Shown: positions 1-7,843 of the stretch, in pieces
Numbering within the stretch: position 1 is the stretch's first letter
How the letters are laid out: each line of letters starts with the position of its first letter
NCBI RefSeq assembly: GCF_000152785.1
Contig: NZ_CH672414.1
Coordinates: forward strand, 2,462,443 to 2,526,442
Reading direction: 5' to 3'
Length of the DNA: 64,000 nucleotides
Origin: Yoonia vestfoldensis SKA53
GTDB lineage: Bacteria; Pseudomonadota; Alphaproteobacteria; Rhodobacterales; Rhodobacteraceae
Translations under genes and position numbers: made by a program
Notes under the pieces: generated by a model
Told to the model about the DNA's origin: nothing
What the model saw: the letters and a program-made list of their open reading frames with translations, nothing else
The model's database searches: none

Positions 1-666
1 TGTTACCGCGCGCGGCGTGATCGTGATCTGCCCTTGCACGCGGCTGATGACGGGCGGGCCGCTGATCTCGTTGATGTCGATCACCAAGGCTTTGCCGTTC
101 CAATGCATCGACGATGGGCCGACCTGCAATGTGTCGGTGCTGGTGCGCAGCGCCTGTCGCCCGCGGTCGGTCATGGTGAACCGCCCGCCGGGGCCGTAGG
201 TCGCCACATTGATGCAGCAATGATTGGCCGGATCACCGCGCCCCGACCATGCATACCATGGCGAAAAGACGGACCCTATGAACCCGATGACGCTGACGGC
301 TTTGGTGCCGCAGGCGCTGATGCCGTCGATGTACCACCAAGCATAACCCCCCGGCGGGACGTCGAGCGCAAAGCAAGGTCGCTCAAGATCGCCGCGGCCG
401 CGTGCTGGGCGCAGAGCGTCGCCATTGGCACCCCCGCCCCCGGATGCACCCCGCCACCCGCCAGATACAGCCCCGGCATCGCCGTTCTGATCGTCGGTCG
501 CTTGAAGGCCGCCGTCAGACCGTGCGGGCTGCGCCCGTACAGTGAACCGAGGCTCGCGGGGAACAGATCCGCGAACCCCTGCGGCGTGGTCAGGCTGTCC
601 GGCCCGGGTGTCGGGCTGAAGGTCAGTCCGAACTGGCGGAAACGGGCGAAAATCTGTGTCTGACAT
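1..666 (-). CDS. crtC: carotenoid 1,2-hydratase CrtC (hydroxyneurosporene synthase), cut by left edge
   Basis: The minus-strand frame reads a CrtC-type sequence from about position 365 to the window edge, including LDVPPGGYAWWYIDGIS, VIGFIGSVFSPWYAWSGR and NHCCINVATYGPGG. CrtC adds water across the C1-C2 double bond of neurosporene or its derivatives in the spheroidene/spirilloxanthin pathway. The gene overlaps the 3' end of crtD and would be co-transcribed with it. The start is unresolved: no ATG, GTG or TTG occurs in frame between the family-like region and an ATG at 666, so the coordinates use that ATG. It would give about 100 extra Pro/Gly/Ala-rich residues that look like a shadow of crtD. 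The real start may be non-standard near 360-420. Identity is confident; the start is not. Confidence 0.8.
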   Translation of the reverse strand, partial: MSDTDFRPFPPVRTDLQPDTRAGQPDHAAGVRGSVPREPRFTVRAQPARSDGGLQATDDQNGDAGAVSGGWRGASGGGGANGDALRPARGRGDLERPCFALDVPPGGYAWWYIDGISACGTKAVSVIGFIGSVFSPWYAWSGRGDPANHCCINVATYGPGGRFTMTDRGRQALRTSTDTLQVGPSSMHWNGKALVIDINEISGPPVISRVQGQITITPRAVT

Positions 667-1838
667 TGGGCTTTTTCCTGTTCGGGGTCGCGCAGAACGG
701 GGGCTGCGTTCATGATGATTTCGAAACGTTGCAAGGCGTCTGGGGCTGCCGTGCCATGATCCTGCGCGCACAGGTACAATGACGCATCGCGCGGCATTTC
801 ATTGCGGGCGAGTGCGCTAAATTCCGCCTTGGGGTCATGGCCGAAAAACACAGTATGATGCGCAAGATCTATGCCGTGCGGCACAGCTGCGAAGGCATGG
901 ACATAGGCCGACAGGCTGCGCGGTGCGATACCGTCGCGTTTGACAATCCCTGCAAAACTGTCGCCCAGTAATCCGGTCGCCAGCGCACGTGGTTCGCCAT
1001 TGAACACGACGGTGGCGGCGGCGAAATGGCCTTTGGTCGTCTCGACCCCGCTGATCTGCCCACCTTGGCGGGTGATCCGCAGGGCGCGGGTGTCGTAATG
1101 AAACTGCACGCCGTGCCGTTCTGCCAGCCCTGCGATAGCCTGCGCGAGCTTTTGCATCCCGCCTGCGACGGTCCAGACGCCCTGCGCCTCGGCCTGCCAG
1201 ATGAGCGACAGGATCGCGGGCGACTGGTAGGGTGAGCCGCCGACATAGGTCGCATAACGCCCGAACAGCTGCGCCAAGCGCGGATCGCTGAAGCTGGATT
1301 TCAGCAGCCCCGCCAGCGTGCGGTGCGGTGCCATATCGGCGATCAGGTGGGGCTGGGCCAGCACCTTGCGCGCCACGGCGATCTGGTCGGGCATGGCGGT
1401 GCGCATCATTGGCGCGTCGAAGGCATCAAACAGCCGCTTTGCGCGGGCCGAGAAACTGGCGAATTCCGCCGCTGCCACTGCGCCAAAAGCATCGCGGACA
1501 TTGGCAAGGCTGGCCTGCGCATCGGCCATCAGGTCCAGCTGCGTGCCGTCGTCCCAATAATGCCGCGCCAACGTTGCCAGCGGCGTCAGCGTGACATGAT
1601 CGGCCAGATTATCACCGACATCCGCGAACAGCGTGTCAAACACATGGCGCATCGTCAGCACGGTGGGGCCGGCATCGACCGGACCCGCTGCCGATGGAAT
1701 GGCGCGCATTTTACCGCCCGGTGCAGCGTGCATATCCACGACTGACACATCGTATCCCGCATGGCCCAAGCGCAAGGCAGTGGCCAATCCGGCGATTCCC
1801 GCGCCGATGATCACGATCTTTTCCGCGGATGTGGTCAT
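276..1838 (-). CDS. crtD: methoxyneurosporene/hydroxyneurosporene dehydrogenase CrtD
   Basis: FAD-dependent desaturase of the CrtI/phytoene-desaturase family, 520 residues, which introduces the C3,4 double bond during spheroidene or spirilloxanthin synthesis at the membrane. The N-terminus has the dinucleotide-binding motif VIIGAGIAGLATALRLG followed by APGGKMR. The C-terminus has the family's FAD-contact segment GLYLAGGGVHPGAGVPMA, followed by a Ser/Ala-rich tail. CrtD rather than CrtI is inferred from its place between crtC and divergent crtE, as in Rhodobacter clusters, and from overall similarity. It is transcribed away from crtE, and the shared 88-bp intergenic region carries two PpsR-type palindromes. 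Its last ~90 or more nucleotides overlap crtC. Confidence 0.92.
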   Translation of the reverse strand: MTTSAEKIVIIGAGIAGLATALRLGHAGYDVSVVDMHAAPGGKMRAIPSAAGPVDAGPTVLTMRHVFDTLFADVGDNLADHVTLTPLATLARHYWDDGTQLDLMADAQASLANVRDAFGAVAAAEFASFSARAKRLFDAFDAPMMRTAMPDQIAVARKVLAQPHLIADMAPHRTLAGLLKSSFSDPRLAQLFGRYATYVGGSPYQSPAILSLIWQAEAQGVWTVAGGMQKLAQAIAGLAERHGVQFHYDTRALRITRQGGQISGVETTKGHFAAATVVFNGEPRALATGLLGDSFAGIVKRDGIAPRSLSAYVHAFAAVPHGIDLAHHTVFFGHDPKAEFSALARNEMPRDASLYLCAQDHGTAAPDALQRFEIIMNAAPVLRDPEQEKAQCQTQIFARFRQFGLTFSPTPGPDSLTTPQGFADLFPASLGSLYGRSPHGLTAAFKRPTIRTAMPGLYLAGGGVHPGAGVPMATLCAQHAAAAILSDLALRSTSRRGVMLGGTSTASAPAAPKPSASSGS

Positions 1839-1855
1839 TTCGCACGGGCCTCTAG

Positions 1856-1873
1856 TGTATCGTTTGATTTACA
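1856..1873. promoter_or_regulatory. PpsR/CrtJ operator 1 (crtD/crtE)
   Basis: Perfect TGT-N12-ACA palindrome with an AT-rich spacer in the crtD-crtE divergent region. This is the established recognition pattern of the aerobic photosynthesis-gene repressor PpsR/CrtJ. It ends immediately before a TTGACA hexamer at 1874-1879 that could be the crtE -35 element. Confidence 0.85.
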
Positions 1874-1881
1874 TTGACATA

Positions 1882-1899
1882 TGTAAACTAAAATAGACA
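1882..1899. promoter_or_regulatory. PpsR/CrtJ operator 2 (crtD/crtE)
   Basis: Second perfect TGT-N12-ACA palindrome, centred 26 bp from the first. Paired sites at this kind of spacing are typical for cooperative PpsR binding. The site lies where the crtE promoter core is expected, between the TTGACA at 1874 and the start codon at 1927, so repression by occlusion is a reasonable inference. Confidence 0.85.
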
Positions 1900-1926
1900 G
1901 TATGGAAGTGAGATAGGACACATGCC

Positions 1927-2808
1927 ATGAAAATCGCCGACCGGATCGAAGCTACAATGACCGCTGCCATCGCGCAGGGACAGGGCGGCGTGGCGCCTCC
2001 CAAACTGGCGGCGGCGTTGAATTATGCCGTCACTCCGGGTGGTGCGCGGATCAGGCCAACGATTCTGATGAGCGTGGCAATGGCCTGTGGTGATGACCGT
2101 CCGGCGCTCACGAATGCGGCGGCGGCGGCGCTGGAGCTGGTGCATTGCGCCAGCCTTGTGCATGACGATCTGCCCTGTTTCGACGATGCCGATATGCGCC
2201 GTGGCAAGCCCGCGCTGCACCGCGCGTTTTCCGAACCTTTGGCCGTGCTGGCGGGCGATAGCCTGATTATTATGGGATTTCATTTGCTTGCGCGCGCGGC
2301 GGGCGACGCGCCTGCGCGTGCGATCACGTTGCTTGATATCCTTGGCACGCGGACCGGCATGCCCTTTGGCATTTGTGCTGGGCAAGGCTGGGAAAGCGAA
2401 AGCCAGATTGATTTATCCGCCTATCATCAGGCGAAAACCGGGGCCTTGTTCATTGCCGCGACCCAGATGGGGGCCGTGGCCGCAGGGCAAGAGGCCGAAC
2501 CCTGGGCCGAACTTGGCGCGCGGATCGGAGAAGCGTTTCAAGTCGCCGACGATTTGCGTGACGCGCTTTGCGATGATGCGACACTGGGCAAGCCTGCAGG
2601 TCAGGACGATCTGCACGGGCGGCCCAATGCGGTGGCCGCTTACGGCGTACAGGGCGCGGTCAAACGGTTTGACGATATCCTTGGTGGTGCGATTTCATCG
2701 ATTCCCGCTTGCCCCGGCGAGGCGGCGCTGGCCCAGATGGTGCGCGCCTATGCCGATAGATTGGTGCCTGCGGGCGCGCGTGACCGGCGCACCGTGCCGG
2801 GCGAATAA
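1927..2808 (+). CDS. crtE: geranylgeranyl diphosphate synthase CrtE
   Basis: Trans-prenyltransferase of 293 residues that condenses farnesyl diphosphate with isopentenyl diphosphate to make GGPP, the precursor of carotenoids and of the bacteriochlorophyll phytol tail. The first Asp-rich motif DDLPCFDD lies at residues 80-87, followed by the downstream Arg motif (MRRGKP). A second Asp-rich segment, VADDLRDALCDD, lies near residue 205. The start has an upstream AGGA. The stop overlaps the crtF start (TAATG), so the two are translationally coupled. Transcription probably starts at the PpsR-controlled promoter in the crtD-crtE gap. The position next to crtF separates it from the housekeeping homologue ispA. 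Confidence 0.93.
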   Translation: MKIADRIEATMTAAIAQGQGGVAPPKLAAALNYAVTPGGARIRPTILMSVAMACGDDRPALTNAAAAALELVHCASLVHDDLPCFDDADMRRGKPALHRAFSEPLAVLAGDSLIIMGFHLLARAAGDAPARAITLLDILGTRTGMPFGICAGQGWESESQIDLSAYHQAKTGALFIAATQMGAVAAGQEAEPWAELGARIGEAFQVADDLRDALCDDATLGKPAGQDDLHGRPNAVAAYGVQGAVKRFDDILGGAISSIPACPGEAALAQMVRAYADRLVPAGARDRRTVPGE

Positions 2809-3947
2809 TGACGGATGCGGCTGTGACAATGCCGGTATCCGGGCCTGACCTTGACCGCCAAAGCGCGTCGCGTTTCACACGTCTGGTGGCCTCGCCTGCC
2901 TTTCAGAAATGGGCTGCCCGCTTTCCCCTGACACGTCGCCTGGTCCGGTCCGAAGGCCATGCGATGTTCGATCTTGTCGCCGGTTTCTGTCACTCGCAGG
3001 TGCTTTATACGCTGGTAGCGTTGGATATCCCCAAGCTGTTGTTGGTCCATGAACTGCCCTTGTCCACCTTGGCGGTGCAAGGGCGGATGCCGCCCGACCG
3101 CATGGCGGTGCTGCTGTCCGCGGCCGGGGCGCTGGGCCTGCTGAAACAGCGCAAATCGGGCCTTTATGCGCTGACAACGCGGGGTGCCGCACTTGCAGGG
3201 GTGCCCGGTCTGGCGGGGATGATCGCGCATCATGACGTGCTTTATCGTGATCTGTCGGACCCTGTTGCGTTTTTTCGCGGCGAAGTGGACACGGAACTGG
3301 CCGATTTCTGGCCCTATGTGTTCGGCGCTGGGGCTGCGACCAACCCGGACAGTGCCGCCAAATATTCGCGCCTGATGGCCGATAGCCAGCTTTTGGTCGC
3401 CGATGACACGCTGGCAGCGGTCGATTTTCGTGGTGTCACCCGCTTGATGGATGTGGGTGGTGGGACAGGTGCATTCCTTGCGGCGGTGGGTGCGGCCTAC
3501 CCGAAACTGGCGATGACATTGTTCGATCTGCCCGCCGTCGTTCCTGCCGCGCAGGACAGGTTCGGCGCAGCGGACATGACGAATCGGGTGCAGATCGTGC
3601 CAGGATCGTTCCGCGACCAGCCGCTGCCGCAGGGGGCCGATATGATCAGCCTTGTGCGCGTGCTTTACGATCACAGCGATGAAACTGTGGCTGATTTGCT
3701 GGCTGCCGCCTATGCCGCGCTGCCCACCGGCGGGCGGATCGTGATTTCCGAACCGATGACAGGCGGCGCTGCCCCGCATCGCGCGGGTGATGCCTATTTC
3801 GCGATCTATTGCATGGCAATGCGCACCGGGCGCGCGCGGTCGGCCGACAGGATTGCGGCGCTTTTGCAACAGGCCGGATTCTCCAGCCTGCGTCTGCCAA
3901 AGGCCGCGCGCCCCTTCATCACCTCGGTTGTTGAAGGTGTAAGGTAA
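2808..3947 (+). CDS. crtF: hydroxyneurosporene O-methyltransferase CrtF
   Basis: SAM-dependent O-methyltransferase of 379 residues. It methylates the tertiary hydroxyl made by CrtC, giving methoxy carotenoids such as spheroidene. An N-terminal winged-helix dimerisation region (about residues 50-120) precedes the SAM-binding motif DVGGGTGAFL near residue 214, with a later acidic segment (FDLPAVVP) and the ISEP motif. The ATG shares its A with the crtE stop codon. The last codons lie inside the first of the two PpsR sites in front of bchC, so the crtF 3' end doubles as regulatory DNA. Confidence 0.93.
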   Translation: MTDAAVTMPVSGPDLDRQSASRFTRLVASPAFQKWAARFPLTRRLVRSEGHAMFDLVAGFCHSQVLYTLVALDIPKLLLVHELPLSTLAVQGRMPPDRMAVLLSAAGALGLLKQRKSGLYALTTRGAALAGVPGLAGMIAHHDVLYRDLSDPVAFFRGEVDTELADFWPYVFGAGAATNPDSAAKYSRLMADSQLLVADDTLAAVDFRGVTRLMDVGGGTGAFLAAVGAAYPKLAMTLFDLPAVVPAAQDRFGAADMTNRVQIVPGSFRDQPLPQGADMISLVRVLYDHSDETVADLLAAAYAALPTGGRIVISEPMTGGAAPHRAGDAYFAIYCMAMRTGRARSADRIAALLQQAGFSSLRLPKAARPFITSVVEGVR

Positions 3948-3955
3948 AGTTTACA
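3938..3955. promoter_or_regulatory. PpsR/CrtJ operator 1 (bchC), overlapping crtF stop
   Basis: Perfect TGT-N12-ACA palindrome that contains the crtF stop codon at 3945-3947. The sequence is almost fully symmetric around its centre. Confidence 0.85.
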
Positions 3956-3962
3956 CACTATG

Positions 3963-3980
3963 TGTCTAAAAGAATTGACA
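3963..3980. promoter_or_regulatory. PpsR/CrtJ operator 2 (bchC)
   Basis: Second perfect TGT-N12-ACA palindrome, centred 25 bp from the first. Its right half-site is part of a consensus -35 hexamer TTGACA (3975-3980), so a bound repressor would cover the promoter. Confidence 0.87.
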
Positions 3981-4002
3981 CTGCCCATCAAAAAGATAAA
4001 CT
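3975..4002 (+). promoter_or_regulatory. sigma-70-type promoter for bchCXYZ-puf
   Basis: TTGACA at 3975-3980, a 16-bp spacer and TAAACT at 3997-4002, in a stretch clearly poorer in GC than its surroundings. It lies about 60 bp upstream of the bchC start and overlaps the second PpsR palindrome. Transcripts from here could read through bchCXYZ into the puf genes, the superoperon arrangement known from Rhodobacter. Confidence 0.65.
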
Positions 4003-4064
4003 CAATCCAAGAGGAGGCGCTGCTGTCAGGTCAGAATGGCCCCAAGCACCGCAGGAGAGATTAA

Positions 4065-5003
4065 TTGGAAACAAGGGCCGTCATATTATCAGCACCCCGC
4101 AAGCTGGGGCTTGATACGGTGGGAATCACACCCCCGGCGCGTGACGATATTGTTGTCCAGATTCGCCATTCCGGCATTTCCACAGGCACCGAAAAACTGT
4201 TCTGGTCCGGTGATATGCCGCCATTTCCCGGCATGGGTTATCCGCTGATCCCCGGCTACGAGGCCGCGGGCGAAGTGGTCGAGGCTGGCCTGGACAGCGG
4301 GTATCGCGTGGGGGAACATGTCTTTGTCCCCGGTGCCAATTGCTATGAAGGCGCGTTTGGCCTGTTCGGGGCTGCTGCACAGACCATCGTGACCAAGGCG
4401 TCCCGTGTGACACGGATCGACCGTGGCCTTGGGGCGGGTGGCGCGTTGCTCGCACTGGCTGCCACCGCGCGGCACGCGATGGCGGGGCCGAACAAATCTG
4501 TGCCTGATCTGATCATTGGTCACGGTGTTCTGGGCCGCCTTTTGGCGCGGCTGACCATTGCGGCGGGCGCACCTGCGCCGACCGTCTGGGAAGTGGACCC
4601 TATCCGCATGGCGGGTGCCAAAGGGTATCAGGTGATGACACCCGAAACCGACACGCGCCGCGATTATACATCCATCTATGATGCCTCCGGCCGTGGTGAT
4701 CTGCTGAACGAGTGGATCGGGCGCATCGCCAAGGGCGGCGAGATTGTTCTGGCGGGTTTTTATACCGCGCCACTGCAATTCGCCTTTCCGCCCGCCTTTA
4801 TGAAAGAGGCCCGTTTGCGCATCAGCGCGGAATGGACCGCTGACGATATGACAGCCACCCGTGCGCTTGCCGAAAACGGCACGTTGCGGCTGGCCGATCT
4901 GATCACACACGAACAAGCCGCCGAAACCGCGACCGCTGCCTATGAAACGGCGTTCAGCGATCCGGCCTGCCTGAAAATGATTTTGAACTGGGGAACCGCA
5001 TGA
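4065..5003 (+). CDS. bchC: bacteriochlorophyllide a dehydrogenase BchC
   Basis: Medium-chain dehydrogenase-like protein of 312 residues that oxidises the 3-hydroxyethyl group of bacteriochlorophyllide to the 3-acetyl group of bacteriochlorophyll a. The start is TTG at 4065, chosen because an AGGAGA ribosome-binding site sits just upstream and the translated start ([10 protein letters not shown]) matches the family's opening. The GTGTEK-like segment [16 protein letters not shown] and the Rossmann turn [12 protein letters not shown] near residue 152 are visible. Its TGA overlaps the bchX ATG (ATGA). It is the first gene after the PpsR-flanked promoter. Confidence 0.93.
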   Translation: METRAVILSAPRKLGLDTVGITPPARDDIVVQIRHSGISTGTEKLFWSGDMPPFPGMGYPLIPGYEAAGEVVEAGLDSGYRVGEHVFVPGANCYEGAFGLFGAAAQTIVTKASRVTRIDRGLGAGGALLALAATARHAMAGPNKSVPDLIIGHGVLGRLLARLTIAAGAPAPTVWEVDPIRMAGAKGYQVMTPETDTRRDYTSIYDASGRGDLLNEWIGRIAKGGEIVLAGFYTAPLQFAFPPAFMKEARLRISAEWTADDMTATRALAENGTLRLADLITHEQAAETATAAYETAFSDPACLKMILNWGTA

Positions 5004-6004
5004 AAGATGAAATACCGAATCTGAAGGATTTCGATCAGCGTCTGCGCGATGAAGCCCATGAGGAACCCAGCCTGGAGGTCCCAAGCGGCCCACCCACATC
5101 GAAAACCCAGATCATCGCGATCTATGGCAAAGGCGGGATCGGCAAGTCGTTCACGCTGGCCAACCTGTCCCATATGATGGCCGAAATGGGCAAGCGCGTG
5201 CTGCTGATCGGCTGCGACCCCAAATCCGACACAACCAGTTTGCTGTTTGGTGGCAAGGCCTGCCCGACGATCATCGAAACATCCGCCAAGAAAAAGCTGG
5301 CGGGCGAAGAGGTCGCCATCGGCGATGTCTGTTTCAAGCGTGGTGGCGTGTTCGCGATGGAACTGGGCGGGCCAGAGGTTGGCCGCGGTTGCGGCGGGCG
5401 CGGTATTATTCACGGGTTCGAATTGCTCGAAAAGCTGGGGTTCCATGATTGGGACTTTGACTATGTGCTGCTCGATTTCCTTGGCGACGTGGTCTGTGGC
5501 GGTTTCGGCCTGCCGATTGCGCGCGACATGGCGCAAAAGGTGATCCTTGTCGCGTCCAACGATCTGCAATCGCTTTACGTCGCCAACAACGTCTGTTCGG
5601 CGGTGGAATATTTCCGCAAGATGGGCGGCAATGTCGGTGTGGCTGGTCTGGTCATCAACAAGGACGATGGCACCGGAGAGGCGCAGGCCTTTGCCGAAGC
5701 CGTGAAAATCCCCGTGCTTTGCGCGATCCCGCAGAACGACGATCTGCGCAAGAAATCCGCGAATTACCAGATCGTGGGCAGCTATGACAGCGAATGGGGC
5801 CCGATGTTTGCGGGTCTTGCCGATGCGGTTGGTATTGCGCCACCTGTGCGCCCGACCCCGCTGGACCAAGACGGTCTGCTGGGGCTGTTCGATGCCAAGG
5901 ATACCGGCGGCGATTACAAACTGGTCCCTGCCACCGACATGGACATGCGCGGCAAGAACGCTGTGGCCAAAGAAAGCCTGGAGGTCATTTACGATGACGC
6001 CTGA
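5000..6004 (+). CDS. bchX: chlorophyllide a reductase iron protein subunit BchX
   Basis: NifH/BchL-type iron protein of 334 residues. As an ATP-hydrolysing dimer with a bridging [4Fe-4S] cluster, it passes electrons to BchYZ for ring-B reduction. The P-loop GKGGIGKS is at residues 43-50. The [10 protein letters not shown] segment and two conserved-looking cysteine regions ([13 protein letters not shown] and [14 protein letters not shown]) match the cluster-ligand sites of the family. The N-terminal extension of about 40 residues before the P-loop is normal for BchX and separates it from BchL. The ATG overlaps the bchC stop. An 11-nt overlap links its end to a small ORF at 5994. Confidence 0.95.
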   Translation: MKDEIPNLKDFDQRLRDEAHEEPSLEVPSGPPTSKTQIIAIYGKGGIGKSFTLANLSHMMAEMGKRVLLIGCDPKSDTTSLLFGGKACPTIIETSAKKKLAGEEVAIGDVCFKRGGVFAMELGGPEVGRGCGGRGIIHGFELLEKLGFHDWDFDYVLLDFLGDVVCGGFGLPIARDMAQKVILVASNDLQSLYVANNVCSAVEYFRKMGGNVGVAGLVINKDDGTGEAQAFAEAVKIPVLCAIPQNDDLRKKSANYQIVGSYDSEWGPMFAGLADAVGIAPPVRPTPLDQDGLLGLFDAKDTGGDYKLVPATDMDMRGKNAVAKESLEVIYDDA

Positions 6005-6131
6005 GCCATCCCGCCAAATCCGTGACGAGGTGCGCCAGATGCTGGCGCAGGCCCGCCCCGACCAGTTGCAACGGCTGCTTGCCGCGATCGCCCGCGTTCC
6101 CGTGAAGGAGGCGCAACATTATGACGCTTGA
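5994..6131 (+). CDS. 45-residue ORF between bchX and bchY, function unknown
   Basis: Small ORF opening with [20 protein letters not shown] and ending HYDA. Its ATG overlaps the last 11 nt of bchX and its stop lies 11 nt inside bchY, so bchX, this ORF and bchY would be chained by overlaps. A GGAG-like sequence (cctggagg) lies 10-15 nt upstream. The product would be a charged amphipathic helix with no signal or membrane segment. It might be a real small protein, a translational coupler that carries ribosomes to bchY, or chance. No family is recognised. Confidence 0.45.
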   Translation: MTPEPSRQIRDEVRQMLAQARPDQLQRLLAAIARVPVKEAQHYDA

Positions 6132-7707
6132 TCACCAGACTCAAGGTTACGAAGTCGGCTATGACGAGGCGGGCAATGTCCGCATCATCGAGGGCGAGGC
6201 TGTTGCTGCGACACCAGAGGTAACGCAGACAGCATTGGCTGGCGGCTGTTCTTCGGGCGGCACCATGAAGGACGCGGCGCGCGCTGCGGGCAAATCCGAC
6301 ATTCTGGACCAATATGCCAAGGACTATCCGCAAGGACCACATGACCAGCCACAATCCATGTGTCCGGCGTTCGGGTCTTTGCGTGTGGGCCTGCGTATGA
6401 AACGCGTGGCGACAATCCTGTCGGGGTCTGCCTGCTGCGTTTACGGGCTAACCTTTGTGTCGCATTTCTATGGTGCGCGCCGGTCTGTCGGCTATGTGCC
6501 GTTCAATTCCGAAACGCTGGTCACCGGCAAGCTGTTCGAGGATATCCGCGAAAGCGTGCATGATATGGCCGATCCCGACCGTTATGATGCGATCGTGGTC
6601 ACCAATCTGTGTGTGCCGACGGCGTCCGGTGTGCCTTTGCGCCTGTTACCGCGTGAGATCAACGGCGTGCGGATCGTCGGCATCGACGTACCAGGCTTTG
6701 GCATCCCCACCCATGCCGAGGCCAAGGATGTTCTGGCCGGTGCGATGCTGGCCTATGCCCGTGAAGAGATCAAGGCAGGCCCCGTTGCCCGCCCTGTCGG
6801 CGGCAAATCTGACCGCCCGTCTGTTGCCCTGCTGGGCGAGATGTTCCCCGCCGATCCAATGATGATCGGCGCGATGCTGGCGCCCATGGGTCTGGCCGCT
6901 GGCCCAGTTGTGCCAACCCGCGAATGGCGCGAGCTTTATGCCGCCCTTGATTGCGGTGTCGTGGCAGCGATCCATCCGTTCTATACGGCATCGGTGCGCG
7001 AATTTCAGGCGGCTGGGCGTAAGGTCGTAGGCTCAGCGCCTGTCGGATACCACGGTACCGCCGCATGGCTGGCCGCGATTGGCGAGGCGTATAATGTGCC
7101 TGCTGTGCAGATTGCCGCCGCACAAAACGCGTTCCTGCCTGCGATTACAGCCGCCCTTGGTGGCGCGCAGATCAAGGGCACCGTGACGCTGTCGGGCTAT
7201 GAAGGCTCTGAGCTGCTGGTCGCGCGTCTGCTGATCGAAAGTGGCGCGGATGTGCCTTATGTTGGCACCGCCTGTCCGAAAACCCCTTGGTCCGCCGAGG
7301 ATGCTGCATGGCTGGAAAGCCGCGGTGTGAAGGTGAAATACCGTGCCTCGCTCGAGGATGATCTGGCGGCTGTGGATGCGATCAACCCTGATCTGGCGAT
7401 TGGCACTACGCCCGTAGTGCAACATGCCAAGGAACGCGGGACGCCCGCGCTGTATTTCACCAACCTGATTTCCGCGCGTCCCCTGATGGGGCCAGCCGGT
7501 GCCGGGTCATTGGCGCAGGTCGTCAATGCGGCGATTGCGGGCAAGGAAAAGATGGACACGATGCGCGCCTTTTTCGAAGGCGTGGGTCACGGCGATACCG
7601 CCGGTGTCTGGGAAGGGTCACCCAACCTGCGCCCTGATTTCCGCGCGATGCATCAGAAAAAGCTCGACAAGCAGGCGCGTGCGGCTGCGGCGGAGCAGAT
7701 GATATGA
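6121..7707 (+). CDS. bchY: chlorophyllide a reductase subunit BchY
   Basis: NifD/BchN-like component of chlorophyllide a oxidoreductase, 528 residues. With BchZ it forms the catalytic heterotetramer that reduces the C7-C8 double bond of ring B. Cluster-ligand cysteines are visible in the N-terminal third ([24 protein letters not shown] and NLCVPTASG). The ATG has a GAAGGAGG ribosome-binding site (about 6105-6112) just upstream, which lies inside the preceding mini-ORF. Unlike the tight junctions elsewhere in the operon, 136 nt separate it from bchZ, and that gap contains a repeat element. Confidence 0.94.
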   Translation: MTLDHQTQGYEVGYDEAGNVRIIEGEAVAATPEVTQTALAGGCSSGGTMKDAARAAGKSDILDQYAKDYPQGPHDQPQSMCPAFGSLRVGLRMKRVATILSGSACCVYGLTFVSHFYGARRSVGYVPFNSETLVTGKLFEDIRESVHDMADPDRYDAIVVTNLCVPTASGVPLRLLPREINGVRIVGIDVPGFGIPTHAEAKDVLAGAMLAYAREEIKAGPVARPVGGKSDRPSVALLGEMFPADPMMIGAMLAPMGLAAGPVVPTREWRELYAALDCGVVAAIHPFYTASVREFQAAGRKVVGSAPVGYHGTAAWLAAIGEAYNVPAVQIAAAQNAFLPAITAALGGAQIKGTVTLSGYEGSELLVARLLIESGADVPYVGTACPKTPWSAEDAAWLESRGVKVKYRASLEDDLAAVDAINPDLAIGTTPVVQHAKERGTPALYFTNLISARPLMGPAGAGSLAQVVNAAIAGKEKMDTMRAFFEGVGHGDTAGVWEGSPNLRPDFRAMHQKKLDKQARAAAAEQMI

Positions 7708-7783
7708 TGGCGTATTTTGGAACAAAATCGCCATGGTGCGGGAAAGAGATTGGCAAAGCCAATCGCGGCCGCACAGCGACCGC

Positions 7784-7824
7784 AGGGGGCGCTGCCCCCG
7801 CTGCGCTCCCCCGGAGTTTTTTGA
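7784..7824. repeat. GC-rich intergenic repeat, copy 1 (bchY-bchZ gap)
   Basis: The gap holds a GGGGGCGCTGCCCCC palindrome, then CTCCCCCGGAGT and a run of T. The same ordered blocks (GGGGCGCTGCCCC, CCCCCGGA, CCGGAGTATTTTTGG) occur inverted at 54144-54205 downstream of the astE-like gene. The element can fold into a hairpin followed by T residues and so resembles an attenuating terminator inside the bch operon. Confidence 0.6.
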
Positions 7825-7843
7825 ACAAAGCGAGGGGCGGATC

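Noticed and set aside
2748-3869. 373-codon open frame antisense to crtF
   Set aside because: It mirrors the codon-position bias of crtF, has no ribosome-binding site, and its product is Arg/His/Gln-rich without any family resemblance.
7733-7843. N-terminal extension of BchZ from ATG 7733
   Set aside because: It would translate the repeat element. The family begins at [11 protein letters not shown] and a clear ribosome-binding site precedes ATG 7844.
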